Source: Chara braunii (taxonomy: Eukaryota > Streptophyta > Charophyceae > Charales > Characeae). Taken from it: a stretch of DNA of 37,688 nucleotides. The stretch spans positions 154,722 to 192,409 of the forward strand of contig BFEA01000249.1 in assembly GCA_003427395.1 (NCBI GenBank), written 5' to 3'. Of this stretch, positions 28,195 to 37,688 are shown in pieces (position 1 is the first letter of the stretch; every line of letters starts with the position of its first letter). The notes below the pieces were generated by a model. It was not told where the DNA came from, ran no database searches, and saw only the letters and a program-made list of their open reading frames with translations. Position numbers and translations under genes: made by a program.

Positions 28195-28365
28195 TACCAA
28201 ACCCTCTTTTCTGTTCTCTGGTCTGAGAGACATCTTCTCAGCTCCTCACTCGATGGAGATACCAAACCCTTGTTTTCTTTCTCTGGCCTGAGTGAGGCGT
28301 CTCCTCAACTTCTCAGACAAAAGGGAGGAGATACCAAACGTTTTTTTTTTTTTTGGTCTGGGACC
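28195..28365. repeat. Degenerate 65-72-bp tandem repeat, copy B
   Basis: Three units starting ATACCAAAC(C/G), as in copy A 8490-8665. Confidence 0.55.
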
Positions 28366-28440
28366 TTCAGATAAGTATTTGTATACCTGCAAAGCCAGCA
28401 AGTCCCACAGACAACAACCATGCCCCAGCAAGCAGACCCT

Positions 28441-29400
28441 CTGACAACCAGCAGTTAAGCATCAACAAATTAAAATAAAACCCATAAATAAAATAATAAA
28501 TAATAAACAATAATTAATACATAACAACTCTTCGTACCCAGGATTTATTGATTGCCTTGGTTTCGGCCCACCACTGGCCAGGAATGTCAGACGTCGTATC
28601 AGTCTGACACACCTCATTCGGCCCGCCTCAGGCCAGGACTAGTCAGACCATCTGTCTTGACAGCCCCTTTGACCTGCCTCCAGGTCAGGACCAATTATAC
28701 CCACTACTCGAGTATGGCAGCCCTTTGGCACTCTCGCCAAGACACCCAGACTATAGNGGGTCTGGTCACCCTATGACAGTAGACGTCCAGTCAGTCTGGC
28801 TGTCCCGAATCCGGATTTGACCACTGCGGTCAGGGACCGGCTCACCTACCAGTTCTTGGCCAAGGGCGCTGGCTTCCCCGCCCAAATTTTTTAACATGGG
28901 ACCCTGTCTAACCACAGTTCCAGGTTCTGGCTAACCTCACCGGATTGCATCCTCTGACTGCGGTAGGGTTCCAGCTGACCCCTTTCAGCCTCATAGGCTA
29001 GACTCCCGGAGTCTTAGCCTCAGCTGACTACGGAATTCGACACTCGCGTCGGGGATCTGCTGACCCCACCAGATTGCAACCTACTGCGGTAAGGCTCTGG
29101 CTGGCCCCGACAATCAATGCATCCTTAGGTTAGAGAAGAAAACCCAGACACAAAGAACCAGACAAGCATATTATAACCCACAAGCAGACTGTCCACACCC
29201 TATAACATGACAAACAATTTCTCAAGAGACGTCCCTTCAGTCTCAAGAGGCACTGAATAATAACATGCTAACCAACACTAAGAGTTCGCAAGGGACCTCC
29301 CTTCGGCCTCAAGCAAAAAACTTAGTGCTAGCCCCAGAGAGGTCCCTTCCCTCAACTGGGATTTCGTTTCCAAGAGACGTCCCGTCAGTCTCAAGGAAAT
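28441..29400. repeat. Stem-loop array, copy B, with an extra 178-bp segment
   Basis: Contains the copy A hairpins plus a stronger one: TGTCAGAC-gtcgtatca-GTCTGACA at 28585-28609. About 178 bases (28441-28618), AT-rich at first, are missing from copy A, where CAGACCCTC joins directly to ATTCGG. CCTC at both ends suggests a microhomology deletion in copy A. No gene seen. Confidence 0.5.
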
Positions 29401-29479
29401 ACTGAAATATTGATCTCAGAGAGGTCGCTTCCCTCATCTGAGTGAAGGCAGACCCTTAGCAAAAATGCACGAAGTTTCT

Positions 29480-29755
29480 CTACTGACCACTGTTAGTCAA
29501 GTAAAGTTGAACTTTCTTTATGCCTGCCTTCATCTGAGTCTCTTGAATGGACAGCTTAGTCAGAGACACGAAGTCCTTTTGCTCGTAACTTTCATTCATA
29601 CAAGACTGGACTTCTTTATGTCCATCATGCTTTCTTTTTGTAATAAGAATAATATTGCTCATATTATTTGATGTGCCACAGCCATGAGTTTTTTCAGATC
29701 TTGACACTGTGTCAATGCTCCCAGAACTGTACTCACAGTTACTCCCCACTCTCAA
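29480..29755 (-). CDS. Post-integrase ORF, 91 aa, copy B
   Basis: Counterpart of 9614-9916. It starts at MRVGSNCEYS, because the copy A upstream ATG is not used here, and runs to the same stop. Open in both copies. Unknown function. Confidence 0.4.
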   Translation of the reverse strand: MRVGSNCEYSSGSIDTVSRSEKTHGCGTSNNMSNIILITKRKHDGHKEVQSCMNESYEQKDFVSLTKLSIQETQMKAGIKKVQLYLTNSGQ

Positions 29756-29851
29756 GATTGGACACTCATGGAGCGACTGCAGCGATGCATCAAAGATATA
29801 GTCTCATTAACTTCGTTGCTTGTTGAAATAGATAATGAATTGACTTGCTGA

Positions 29852-29921
29852 AAACTGGAATATTGAAACTGAGATGCTGAAACTGAAGTATTGAAACTGA
29901 AATACTGAAGTTGAAATGTTG
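29852..29921. repeat. Five copies of the 14-bp repeat, copy B
   Basis: Same five AAACTGAAATACTG-type units as 9986-10055. Confidence 0.85.
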
Positions 29922-30018
29922 AATCGACTATGCAAGAATGATCATTGTCTGCCGATAACTGAGCCTCATTGTCTCAGTATCTTACTCTGCTCTTTTTCAG
30001 TCCTCTATGACCGTTCTC

Positions 30019-30765
30019 TTACTCGGATGATTGACTTCTCTTTCCCCTCTTTGAAGTCACTGTAGGGATCAAGTCAGGTTCTCTGAAGATTAACTTACGG
30101 AGTCTTGACCCGGATACCATATCATGAACCCTGGATCCATCAATTTTTGAGATCTCATAAACCTTGTCGTCTGCCTCTCCTGTAATTGTGTAAGGACCAA
30201 GCCATCTGGGCTCCAATCTTTTAGTCCATTATGTCTCAAGAGAACTGTCAAACAGAAGAACAACATCTTCAATCTTCAATTTCTCTTTTCTTATATACCT
30301 TTTCTTGTTCCATGTTTGTTTATCTGATAGTCTGCTGGATGCCATTCTCTCTGCTGCATCCATCACTACCTGATCAACTTCAGATATCTGCCTCATTCTG
30401 ATCTGAAGGAGTTCTGAAATAGAATAATCCCTGTCACTTTCCTGACTTGACCATGTCTTAACAATACTCTCAATAGGCAATGTAGCATATCGGTCGTACC
30501 ACACAGTAAAATGTGGATAACCAGTAATTCTCTTGACTGTGATATTATCAGCATATACAGCAGCTCTTAACAACTTTGGTCAGTTACTGAGTTTCCCTTC
30601 AGACCACTTGGCCAATGAATCTTTCAGAGTTCTATGGCCTCTTTCAACAGGTGCATTCGCCTGAGGATGGTAAGTAGCCACATACCGAATTCTGACACCC
30701 AATCTGAGTGTAATTATTCTGACAACCTCATTTCTGAATTCTGATCCTCTGTCTGAGACAAATTC
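30019..30765 (-). pseudogene. Integrase core end and C-terminal domain, copy B
   Basis: Frames 30573-30229 and 30216-30019 carry VYADNITVKR, RYATLPIES, a KRYIRKEKLKIEDVVLLF stretch, and WLGPYTI of the GPY/F module, ending in a KRGKR basic tail. Private stops: TGG to TGA at about 30580 (copy A keeps Trp) and CAA to TAA at about 30232. Copy A stops differ, so most damage postdates the split. Confidence 0.75.
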
Positions 30766-31276
30766 TCAGATAAAAGGATACCTGAGATAGACTTCCTCTA
30801 TCCAATCAGCCACTTGCTCGGCTGTCTTCCTTTTCAGAGTTTTTGCCTCAACGTGTCCAGAGAAATTATCTCTCACGTTTAGTATGTATCTCATCCCACC
30901 CTTGCCTGGAGGCATAGTGATGAGATCCAGATGAACTCTACTACCTGGCTCTACCAGGATTGAAGGGAATAGGGGCTCAATCATCCTTGTGGTAGACCTC
31001 TTCTGACATAAGACACATGATTTACAGTATATGAAAATCATGTTTCTCATGTCAGGCCAGAAGTAGAGTTTGACAATCTTGGAGTAGGTAGCTTCAGCAG
31101 CCCCGTGGCCACCGGCAACCCCCTCATGTAGAGCAGCGATTATCTCTAACTGTCTCTCTTTACCACAGACCACTCTTAGTGGAGGTAGGCTTCCCTTACC
31201 ATCCACAAAGAGATGTCCTCTTTTTAGTCTGAATTTCTTCCTTGAATCTTTACAATAATATTCTTTTAGCCGCTCC
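30766..31276 (-). pseudogene. Integrase zinc finger and core start, copy B
   Basis: ALHEGVAGGH and CKSCVLC form the HHCC zinc finger, followed by HLDLITMPPGKGG with the first catalytic Asp and RDNFSGHVE. An extra base near 31275 puts it out of frame with the RNase H part, and it is read in a frame that upstream is a shadow of the acidic spacer. Confidence 0.82.
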
Positions 31277-32152
31277 CTTTTCCATCTTTCTGTCAATCTC
31301 TTGATAATTTTCATCATATTTTTTAGAGAAGAAAAATATCTCTTCTTCCTCCTTTTCACTCTCTTCTTCTTCCTTTGAGTCTGAACTTTCCCCAACCTGA
31401 TGAGCAGCCACTGCTGCAGCATTGACTTTAGCATACCAATCATTTGGTTCATCTTCCTCTTCTTTCCTAAGAACCGATTCATAAATATACGCACTAGGGA
31501 TCTCTCCCCAACTGTCTCTTTCATCTAGCCATGGACTCCACTTGTAGGAGTATGGCACCTCGTAGTCCTCATCATCTTTCTCATTAAGGAAATTATCAAC
31601 ATAGGCAGATTCTTCAATCGTTCCTTTCACATCTTCTTCTTCTTCCTCTCGCCACTCGATCCGGCTTAAGCCATCCGATCTGTTTTTCTCAGTGGGGATG
31701 TTTTCCAGTTTGAATTCATATGTCCAGATGAAAGCGATCCACCTGCTGACTGTTGGATCTAACTGTTGCTGCTTTTTAATGACACCTATCACAGCAGATG
31801 CATCAGTCCTCGGCATGAACCTACTTCCTAAAACGTAATGCGTGAAGCACCTGAGGCTATGGATGATCGACAGTAGCTCTTTCCTGAATTGGGTGTAGCC
31901 TCTTTCAGTAGAATTGAAAGTTCTGCTTTCAAATCTTAGAGATCTTTCTCTCTCATTTTCATCTTTCTGAATAAGTAGTCCACCCAGAGCAACTGACCCT
32001 CCATCCGCGTCAATGATGAAAGGTCTTGTCTTCTTATCATCATAATATGGTACTCCCAGCACTACACCGCCATCTCTTAGTTTTTCTTGCAACGTTTCTG
32101 CTGCGGCTTGTCTTTTATCATTCCATGCTAAGTTAGCCCCTTGTCTCACCAT
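31250..32152 (-). pseudogene. RNase H and acidic spacer, copy B
   Basis: Starts after a stop in the RT connection. It has NLAWNDKRQAAAETLQEKL, the RNase H motifs DADGG, KELLSI, RTDASAV and SDGLSR, then the acidic spacer rich in EEE and DDE runs. It ends at the frameshift before the integrase zinc finger. The first 35 residues are the part deleted in copy A. Confidence 0.82.
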
Positions 32153-33184
32153 CTATCTCAGAGGCTCTGCAAGGGCAGCAAAATGAGGAATAAAAATCCT
32201 CCAGAATCCACAGACTCCCAAGAAGTTCCTGACGTCTGTCACTCTTTTTAGAGGCGGAGGTCAGTTCAAGATCTTGTCTATCTTCTTGGGATCTGGGCTC
32301 CTACCCTTGGAGAAACATCTGAAGCCCAAGATTATCACTTCTGGCTGGAAGAGAAGGGACTTTGGCCCACTGACAGTCATATTATACTTCTGAAGTCTTT
32401 CTAGGACCATCTTTACTCCTTCAGCATGTTCCCAGAAAAACTTTTTGACTCCCCCCGCGACCAAAGTCTCATCTCTTACCAAGGGTCCTTTTACAGGATT
32501 ATCATCAATGTAGGGACTGGTTATTTTATGAGAAATATCCTGCATGACTTTGATCATATCCCTTTGAACCACTGCCACTCCGTTAGTCCAGCCCTGAGGT
32601 ACCACACACATCTGAACAAGCCCCCTTGACGTGTGCATGACAGTCATTGACCGGCTAGTGGGATCAATAGGGAACTGATCATAGCAAGAATACAGGTCGC
32701 CTAGAGAATAAATACATTGACCTGCAAAGGATTCGGCGAGGATATCAGCATTAGGAAGATTACCTGCATCACGTACCGTCACAGAATTGAGTTTCTGAAG
32801 ATTCTGTATCCATCTTAGTCCGCCTCCTGGTTTCCAGAAACAAAACCAGTCATTAGCATACGGTCCATCGGCAGGTTCAACAACATTAGATGCAATCTTC
32901 TTGTTAAGGTACTTTACAACTTCTGCCTCTTCCTTCAAGGCATACTTGGTTGGTCTATCATTACATGGAACGTGATCAACTGTCCAAATCTTGACCATCT
33001 TGATCATGTCCACGTCCAATCGCCCCATCTCTTCATCATTAAAGGAGAAAACACCATAAAATTTCTGACACATCTTGAAGATATATTTTTTCTCTTTAGA
33101 CAGGATAAATTGATCCGTGTCTATCTTCATTGTGTCAAACCTTTCTTTGGTGACCCTATTCTCCAGTTTTGTTGATTCCCTCAA
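32153..33184 (-). pseudogene. Reverse transcriptase, copy B, nearly whole
   Basis: A single frame of 307 codons (33184-32261) covers RT: DRPTKYALK, NDWFCFWKPGGGLRWI, SLGDLYSCYDQFPI (first catalytic Asp region), PQGWTNGVAVVQRDM, YIDDN at 32498-32512 followed by PVKGP, WEHAEGVKMVLERL, and VIILGFRCFSKGR. It stops at a TGA replacing the Trp of WPPPL, a defect shared with copy A, and again at TAG in the LR-MVRQ stretch. Activity is impossible without repair, but it is the best RT sequence here for classification. Confidence 0.9.
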
Positions 33185-33820
33185 TGCCCTTATAATTTAT
33201 CTTTCCTTTTTCAATGCTTCATCATAATCTTTCTCTATTGAGACTGTCACTGAGTTTTTCTTCACCCCCTTAGGCTTGTATTTTCTTTTTGACCCAGTGA
33301 CGATTTTCCTAAAAAATGGTGGGTCGATGCAAATCTCAATTCCATCTTTCTTCCCTTAGCAGTTTCTACAACTTTCTTGAAGGCTTCAATTTCCCCGTCT
33401 TCATCCTCGAGTTTACCAAGGGCGTTCATCATTTTCGAAACTAGATTGATTCCCACTGAAATCTCTTCTTTTGCTTCTTGTTTTCCTTCCTCCTTAAGTC
33501 TCCTAACCCTTTCAGCAGATTCCTCCCTCCTGATCGAATTAGCAGATACTTGATGCTTGAAGTCATTTTTCGTACCGACCATAAAGGTCTGGTCTTGAGC
33601 AGTCTCGGGATCCTGCAGACTGATACAAGATGACCCCTCATGGTCTGAAAAATTGGACCGCGTTCATCCTATGCAAGAATGGAGTTCCCAGGATACAGTC
33701 ATAATCCAGATCCGGTACTATAAAACCCAGTAACTCCACAGTCATCGTCCCAACCTTGATAGGCAAATTATCAATGAATCCTGCCACGAACAGCTCTCCT
33801 ACAATATTACTCAGTACATT
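33185..33820 (-). pseudogene. Protease C-terminal half and linker to RT, copy B
   Basis: A single copy of the region that is duplicated in copy A. One frame carries the protease second half, including PDLDYDCILGTPFL. The 33582-33262 frame starts MVGTKNDFKHQ and holds a charged, coiled-coil-like linker (RVRRLKEEGKQEAKEE). Frameshifts lie near 33650 and 33340. Confidence 0.65.
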
Positions 33821-35053
33821 TTATTGAGATCTGTCAATAGATAAATTACATGCTTCCATTGTTCTTCGCGAAAGAAGTATCATCTCGGCCCCAGAATCTA
33901 CCAGGGCTAGAATCTTCACTTGATTAATGTGAATTGTAAGATGCCCACAACCCATGGTTGCAAATCTCATCTTGCAACCCGGTAGTGATCTATTCACTTG
34001 GTTGGGAAAGACTGACCCCAAATAATTAGCTTTCATTTTCTTCTTCTCAATTAACCTTTTCAACTCTTCTCTCACTTTGGGTGCTAGCGTCATTGCTTCC
34101 TTGAAAGACAGTGTCACTTCCGTTTCTTCCAACATCTTAGCAATTACATCAGAAATCACAGTCCCATCATCCAAATCACTCTTGAGAATATATTTTTTTT
34201 TTCTACCCTGTTCATTCTTTTCCTGTGAATGTTCCGGTTCAGGATCATCAAGGATGTCGATAAGTGATTCATCAGCCTTTTTTTTTTTTTTTTTTTCTAT
34301 CATTTGAGGTGTCATACGGGTTTGGTGGTTCCTTACTTCACCAACCCTGAAACTGGGTTCCATGATAAGTTTTGGGGGTAAATCACTATGGAATGACATC
34401 ATGTTAGCCAGAAGATGAGTCATTTCATTGGAAGAGGACTCTACTAATCCAGAAGGATTCTGAAAAGCAGGGTTCCTTCCCAATGGAGACTCACTTGTTG
34501 ATGCCTCACTAAGCTCACACTCTGTCAGTGTTAAGGACTGCAGAGACAACTCAATCATGGTATAAGGGTCACTTGCTCTTTGTACCATTTCATCAGGTAA
34601 GGCTCCAATGAGGAAATGAACATATACATTGGTCTTTCTCTTCTTTTTAACCTTCATCTTCTCATCGTGTTTAAGAGCAAGAAGCCTCATAGCTCTCGGA
34701 TGTGTGGGGTCTAACTTATTCCATGAACTATCACAGACATGGCCTATTGCATCTTTCTTTGCCACCCCACTCCTTACATCCTCCTCAAGAGGTTTGCAAT
34801 AGGTGGTAGTATGTCCACTTTCGCCACAATAATAGCAAATAAAACTCCTCTTAGGACACTCATCATATTTTTTTTTCTCTATGTTTTCTTCGTCACCATT
34901 CTTCCCATTCCTTTTCGTTCTGTACGAATCTCCATTCTTACCATGATTTTCGTTGTCATCATCATCGTCGTCATCTTCCTCACTTTCAGCCTTGTTCTTT
35001 CCCCTGCCATCCACAGCATGCGTTGCAGGCCTTGCAGGCATAAAGTTCGTCAT
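33821..35053 (-). CDS. Nucleocapsid, linker and protease start, copy B
   Basis: An open frame of 410 codons: an acidic run (EEDDDDDDDNEN), CYYCGESGHTTTYC at 34796-34837, a serine-rich linker, a KKKKKK run, SLIDILDDPEPE, then DSGAEMILLSRRTME with the catalytic Asp (33888-33899). It ends at a TGA-equivalent stop within the protease after DRSQ. This shows that CCHC and protease belong to one polyprotein frame in this element, with no frameshift between them in the less damaged copy. Confidence 0.82.
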   Translation of the reverse strand: MTNFMPARPATHAVDGRGKNKAESEEDDDDDDDNENHGKNGDSYRTKRNGKNGDEENIEKKKYDECPKRSFICYYCGESGHTTTYCKPLEEDVRSGVAKKDAIGHVCDSSWNKLDPTHPRAMRLLALKHDEKMKVKKKRKTNVYVHFLIGALPDEMVQRASDPYTMIELSLQSLTLTECELSEASTSESPLGRNPAFQNPSGLVESSSNEMTHLLANMMSFHSDLPPKLIMEPSFRVGEVRNHQTRMTPQMIEKKKKKKADESLIDILDDPEPEHSQEKNEQGRKKKYILKSDLDDGTVISDVIAKMLEETEVTLSFKEAMTLAPKVREELKRLIEKKKMKANYLGSVFPNQVNRSLPGCKMRFATMGCGHLTIHINQVKILALVDSGAEMILLSRRTMEACNLSIDRSQ

Positions 35054-35116
35054 CGCTTTTTGAAGAATATTCTTAGCAGTTAGATTGCTTCCTCTATTCG
35101 TTCCATTCTCAGTTTC

Positions 35117-35773
35117 CTAATCCTTGGTCAAAGTACTGATCTGATCCAGTGACCATTTCTTATGGGAGACAGTAGGTAGAGTTCTTATGATTGCAACCAT
35201 TTCATCCCATTTGAGAGGATAGTGTTGAGCTTGATTAAGGACTACTTGCCTTTCAGTGTCAGTAAAATTTGTTAAAAATATATGGTATCTCTAAGCTTCA
35301 TCCAAATGTGGAACTCTTCTTGTTGTTCGGATAAAGGTCTGAAGAAAAACATTGAAAGTGTCGTATTTAGCTCTTCTGATGTTGAGTAAGTCCTTAGTTG
35401 TGGTTGGAACTGAATTGTTCTCAAATTCTTTTTTCAGTCTCTCCTTGACCTCTTCCCATGTAGTGACACCTTCCATTAGTTCCTGAACGGCCAGTCTTGA
35501 GTCAGTATCACAATAAAATACGAGGTGCTTAAGTCGTTGCTTATCTGTCCAGCCATAACTAAGTCCAAATAACTCATACTCGTCCAGGAAGTCGTTAACT
35601 TGGGGTCCTCTGAAGTAGGGAATACTCTCATCTGGCATCTTCGCTCTTGCAATATCCGATCCTCCTTTGATTGTATCAACCCTCTCGACCAGTTCCCGTA
35701 TAACCCCAACCAAGGCCTCTTCATTGGTCCCTGCTGATGTACTCGGGTTTGCTCGCCTTGCTATCTTGACCAT
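35117..35773 (-). pseudogene. Gag capsid-like domain, copy B
   Basis: From MVKIARRANPSTSAGTNEE through FRGPQVNDFLDEYE, TTWEEVKERLKKE and RRAKYDTFNVFLQTF, interrupted by CAG to TAG after LDEA (35291), then continuing to KWDEMVAIIRTLP and the TAG at 35117-35119 that both copies share. Confidence 0.75.
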
Positions 35774-35845
35774 ACACTTTTTCCAGATATCCTCTTCTCT
35801 CCCACTATCACTCTTGCCCTCTCCTGTTTTGCCCCTCAGTCTCTC

Positions 35846-36102
35846 ACTCTTCTAGCAAGAGATACAAGCTCGTTTCTTTCTTCTCTTGTCTGCTCTACCC
35901 CTTGAGAGTTCTGTACATATAGGGTATAAGCAATAATGGATTGGGTAGTGATCAAGGGCAGTGCAATCCTTCTCAGTCTTCCGATCTAATCTTGAATCAA
36001 CTATCTCTCATCATCTCTATTCAATCTTCTATTATACTCATTTATAGTACCCCGAATCATAAAATATCGAGTCAGGTCTATAATCTCATAATCAAATTGC
36101 AT
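35846..36102 (-). pseudogene. Leader ORF 6, copy B, frameshifted
   Basis: Begins MQFDYEIIDLTRYF three bases after the stop of leader ORF 5 (TAAACGATG) and loses frame midway relative to 16261-16518. Confidence 0.4.
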
Positions 36103-36105
36103 CGT

Positions 36106-36396
36106 TTACAACTCACTGTTGATCCTTCTTGCAAGAGAGACCCGTTCCTGAAAAGTGTGATATGATATTCTCTCAGTAATTCTCACTTTCACCACCTTTA
36201 ACAGATAGCTTATCTCAGTCTGGTCAGTGGTAATTCTCAAGGCAAAACCTCTCATACGATATAAGAAAGGCTGCAAGAGCTCAAACTCATCCAGGGTAGT
36301 AAGATTTCTGTCAAAGATCCGAAGAGTCTCTTCTATCTTGACTACTCTGCCTTCCAACACAACTCCTAGTGTCAGTTGTTCAGTCAAACTGGGCAT
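36106..36396 (-). CDS. Leader ORF 5, 96 aa, copy B
   Basis: Starts MPSLTEQLTLGVVLEGRVVK directly after the TAG of unit 4 (TAGCAATG) and ends three bases before the ATG of ORF 6. Contains LDEFELLQPFLYRMRGFALR and SYLLKVVKVRITER. Whether it is a distant member of the repeated family (PFLYRMRGF...YLLKV in the place of PYVVVKYE...LYVxT) I cannot say. Confidence 0.45.
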   Translation of the reverse strand: MPSLTEQLTLGVVLEGRVVKIEETLRIFDRNLTTLDEFELLQPFLYRMRGFALRITTDQTEISYLLKVVKVRITERISYHTFQERVSLARRINSEL

Positions 36397-36398
36397 TG

Positions 36399-36941
36399 CT
36401 AATCATCATAAGCAATATCTGAAAGGTAGATCTCGGGTTGGACATAATCAGGGATCTCGAATCTGTGCTCAAAGGTACTCAGAAGTAGGGATTTTATCAT
36501 CATAGTGGAGTCTTTTTCTCTTGCTCTACCAATCTCAGCAATGGCTTCCAACAGAGGCATCCAATCTCTCCTGCCTTCAAACCTCTTGGCAATTGAGAAC
36601 TCGGGAAACCCCTCAAATTATCTTACTTCTTTCCCTTAGGTTACCTTTCTCTTTAACTTTTCAAGCCACTTCTTGGTTCTTATGAGACTAATATAAGCAC
36701 TTGTCTGACACTTCAAATAGTCATCTTCTTTTTCTAGGCCCGCTGGTACATAAATCCGTATGTCCAAGTTGCCAGTACTGAAAAATTTGACCACTGGGAT
36801 GTAAAATATTATGGGCCCACTTTTACAAGTCTCATATCTCAGGATCACAAAAGGATTATCACACCCTATCACCTCATAGAGTTTACCCCTCACATTAGTT
36901 ATCTTGGCTACTGAGAGTATTCTACTTGGGCTTTCATGCAA
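36399..36941 (-). pseudogene. Leader unit 4, copy B
   Basis: The 101-codon frame (to 36636) keeps PFVILRYE, IPVVKFFSTGNLDIRIYVP and LEKLKRK. After the stop the W-containing tail continues to the TAG at 36399-36401, as in copy A. Confidence 0.5.
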
Positions 36942-37019
36942 ACTTTATCATGGCATACCAATTGTATCTTGGGAATGTGAGTCCCCCAACAGGTGGAGAG
37001 AGTATCCCAAGAAAAGGTC

Positions 37020-37392
37020 TGACATAGGTGCTAAAGGAAACATTTATTCCCTCTCACTCTAATTTTTTTTTCTCATCATGCACAAGATTTGACGCTCGCT
37101 GCCAACACGCACCTTTTCGATTTTCGTCAAATCTCTACTTCGGCACATAAATCTCAATATCATATTCATCAAGATCAATAAAATAGCATGTAAGAACTTA
37201 CAGACTGTCTTGTTCTTGCCCTGATCTCTTTATGGCTTCATACCTCACTATTTCATAAGGAATTACAGCCTTACACGCTATAGAATTAAGAGTATTCAAC
37301 AATTTATCTGATTCAGCCTTACTCAGCCCTTCATGGCCTCTTATCAGTCTAAGCTTAGATCTCTCCCTCAAGGGTACATAGCGTCGACTCAT
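37020..37392 (-). pseudogene. Leader unit 3, copy B, one stop
   Basis: ATG at 37392 overlaps the unit 2 stop as TGATG. SKAESDKLLNTLNSIACKAV and PYEIVRYEAIKRSG are kept. A TAA at 37198-37200 replaces the Tyr codon of LYVLT, and the frame then continues with the DLD...DIEI core. Confidence 0.5.
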
Positions 37393-37394
37393 CA

Positions 37395-37688
37395 AGCTCT
37401 TTGACCTCTTTTCACTTTTTGGGCAAACTCAATCACCGCAAACCAATCATCTTTTGATAAATTTATATCAGGCAAGGGAGGAGCTGAAAATCCCTGCAAG
37501 ACAGTAAATTGAGTAGATCCAATGAAGCATCTGTTCTCTCTCTCAAGCCTCTCTCTCTTTCAATACAACTTCTTCAGCAAATCCCCAGCATCTCCCATAT
37601 ACTGCATCAACATTTCTTTCCTTTGGGACATAAATTTTTATGTCACACACATTCAGATTTGTGAAATAGAATGTCAGTACATATAATC
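37395..37688 (-). pseudogene. Leader unit 2, copy B, cut by window edge
   Basis: From the window end it reads LYVLTFYFTNLNVCDIKIYV, then CWGFAEEVVLKE. A 4-base loss (CTCTCTCGCTTTC to CTCTCTTTC near 37557) shifts the frame before the tail. Confidence 0.5.

Overview
The window is eukaryotic repeat DNA, not a gene-dense or bacterial region. Nearly all of it is two diverged, head-to-tail copies of one very large Ty3/Gypsy-type LTR retrotransposon on the minus strand. Copy A is complete (3' LTR 163-611, 5' LTR 19045-19522, about 19.4 kb end to end). Copy B shares the middle LTR and runs off the right edge. Bases 1-162 lie outside the element. The host is unresolved: the primer-binding site matches the 3' end of a plant-type tRNA-Asp as I know it, while the reverse transcriptase (YIDDN followed by VKGP) resembles Gypsy elements I associate with fungi and with non-seed plants and algae.

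Layout of one element in its own direction (right to left in the window): LTR; PBS (19023-19040); a 2.5-kb leader packed with small ORFs (18742 to 16261); gag with a capsid-like part and a CCHC knuckle (16256 to 15112); an acidic linker; protease (DSGA, then ILGT); reverse transcriptase (YIDDN); RNase H; a long acidic spacer; integrase (HHCC, DDE, GPY/F), ending near 10153. A 9.5-kb post-pol region follows, then a polypurine tract (612-633) and the 3' LTR. The post-pol region holds a 100-aa sense ORF, short tandem repeats, an array of small hairpins, an antisense gene with its own TATA box and poly(A) signal (7242-8351), (AAT)n-tailed repeat units, degenerate ORFs, and a 212-aa sense ORF beside the PPT.

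The most unusual content is a protein-domain family that I do not recognise. It is repeated in the leader (four units between 18742 and 16813), occurs again as the 212-aa ORF at the far end of the element (645-1283), and may persist as decayed pieces in the post-pol region (for example 4720-5360). Shared features are a PY-x-V-x-x-YE strand, an LYVxT...DLDxYDIRI core, and a PP[LIV]P...W tail. Several leader ORFs are stacked with stop-start overlaps or gaps of a few bases.

Both copies are dead: gag-pol carries nonsense codons, frameshifts and deletions, some shared and some private. Comparing the copies dates events: copy A alone has a 297-bp MITE-like insertion (empty site in B), a 323-bp protease duplication, a 118-bp RT/RNase H deletion and a 0.1-kb insertion. 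Copy B alone has an extra 948-bp segment and a 178-bp segment.
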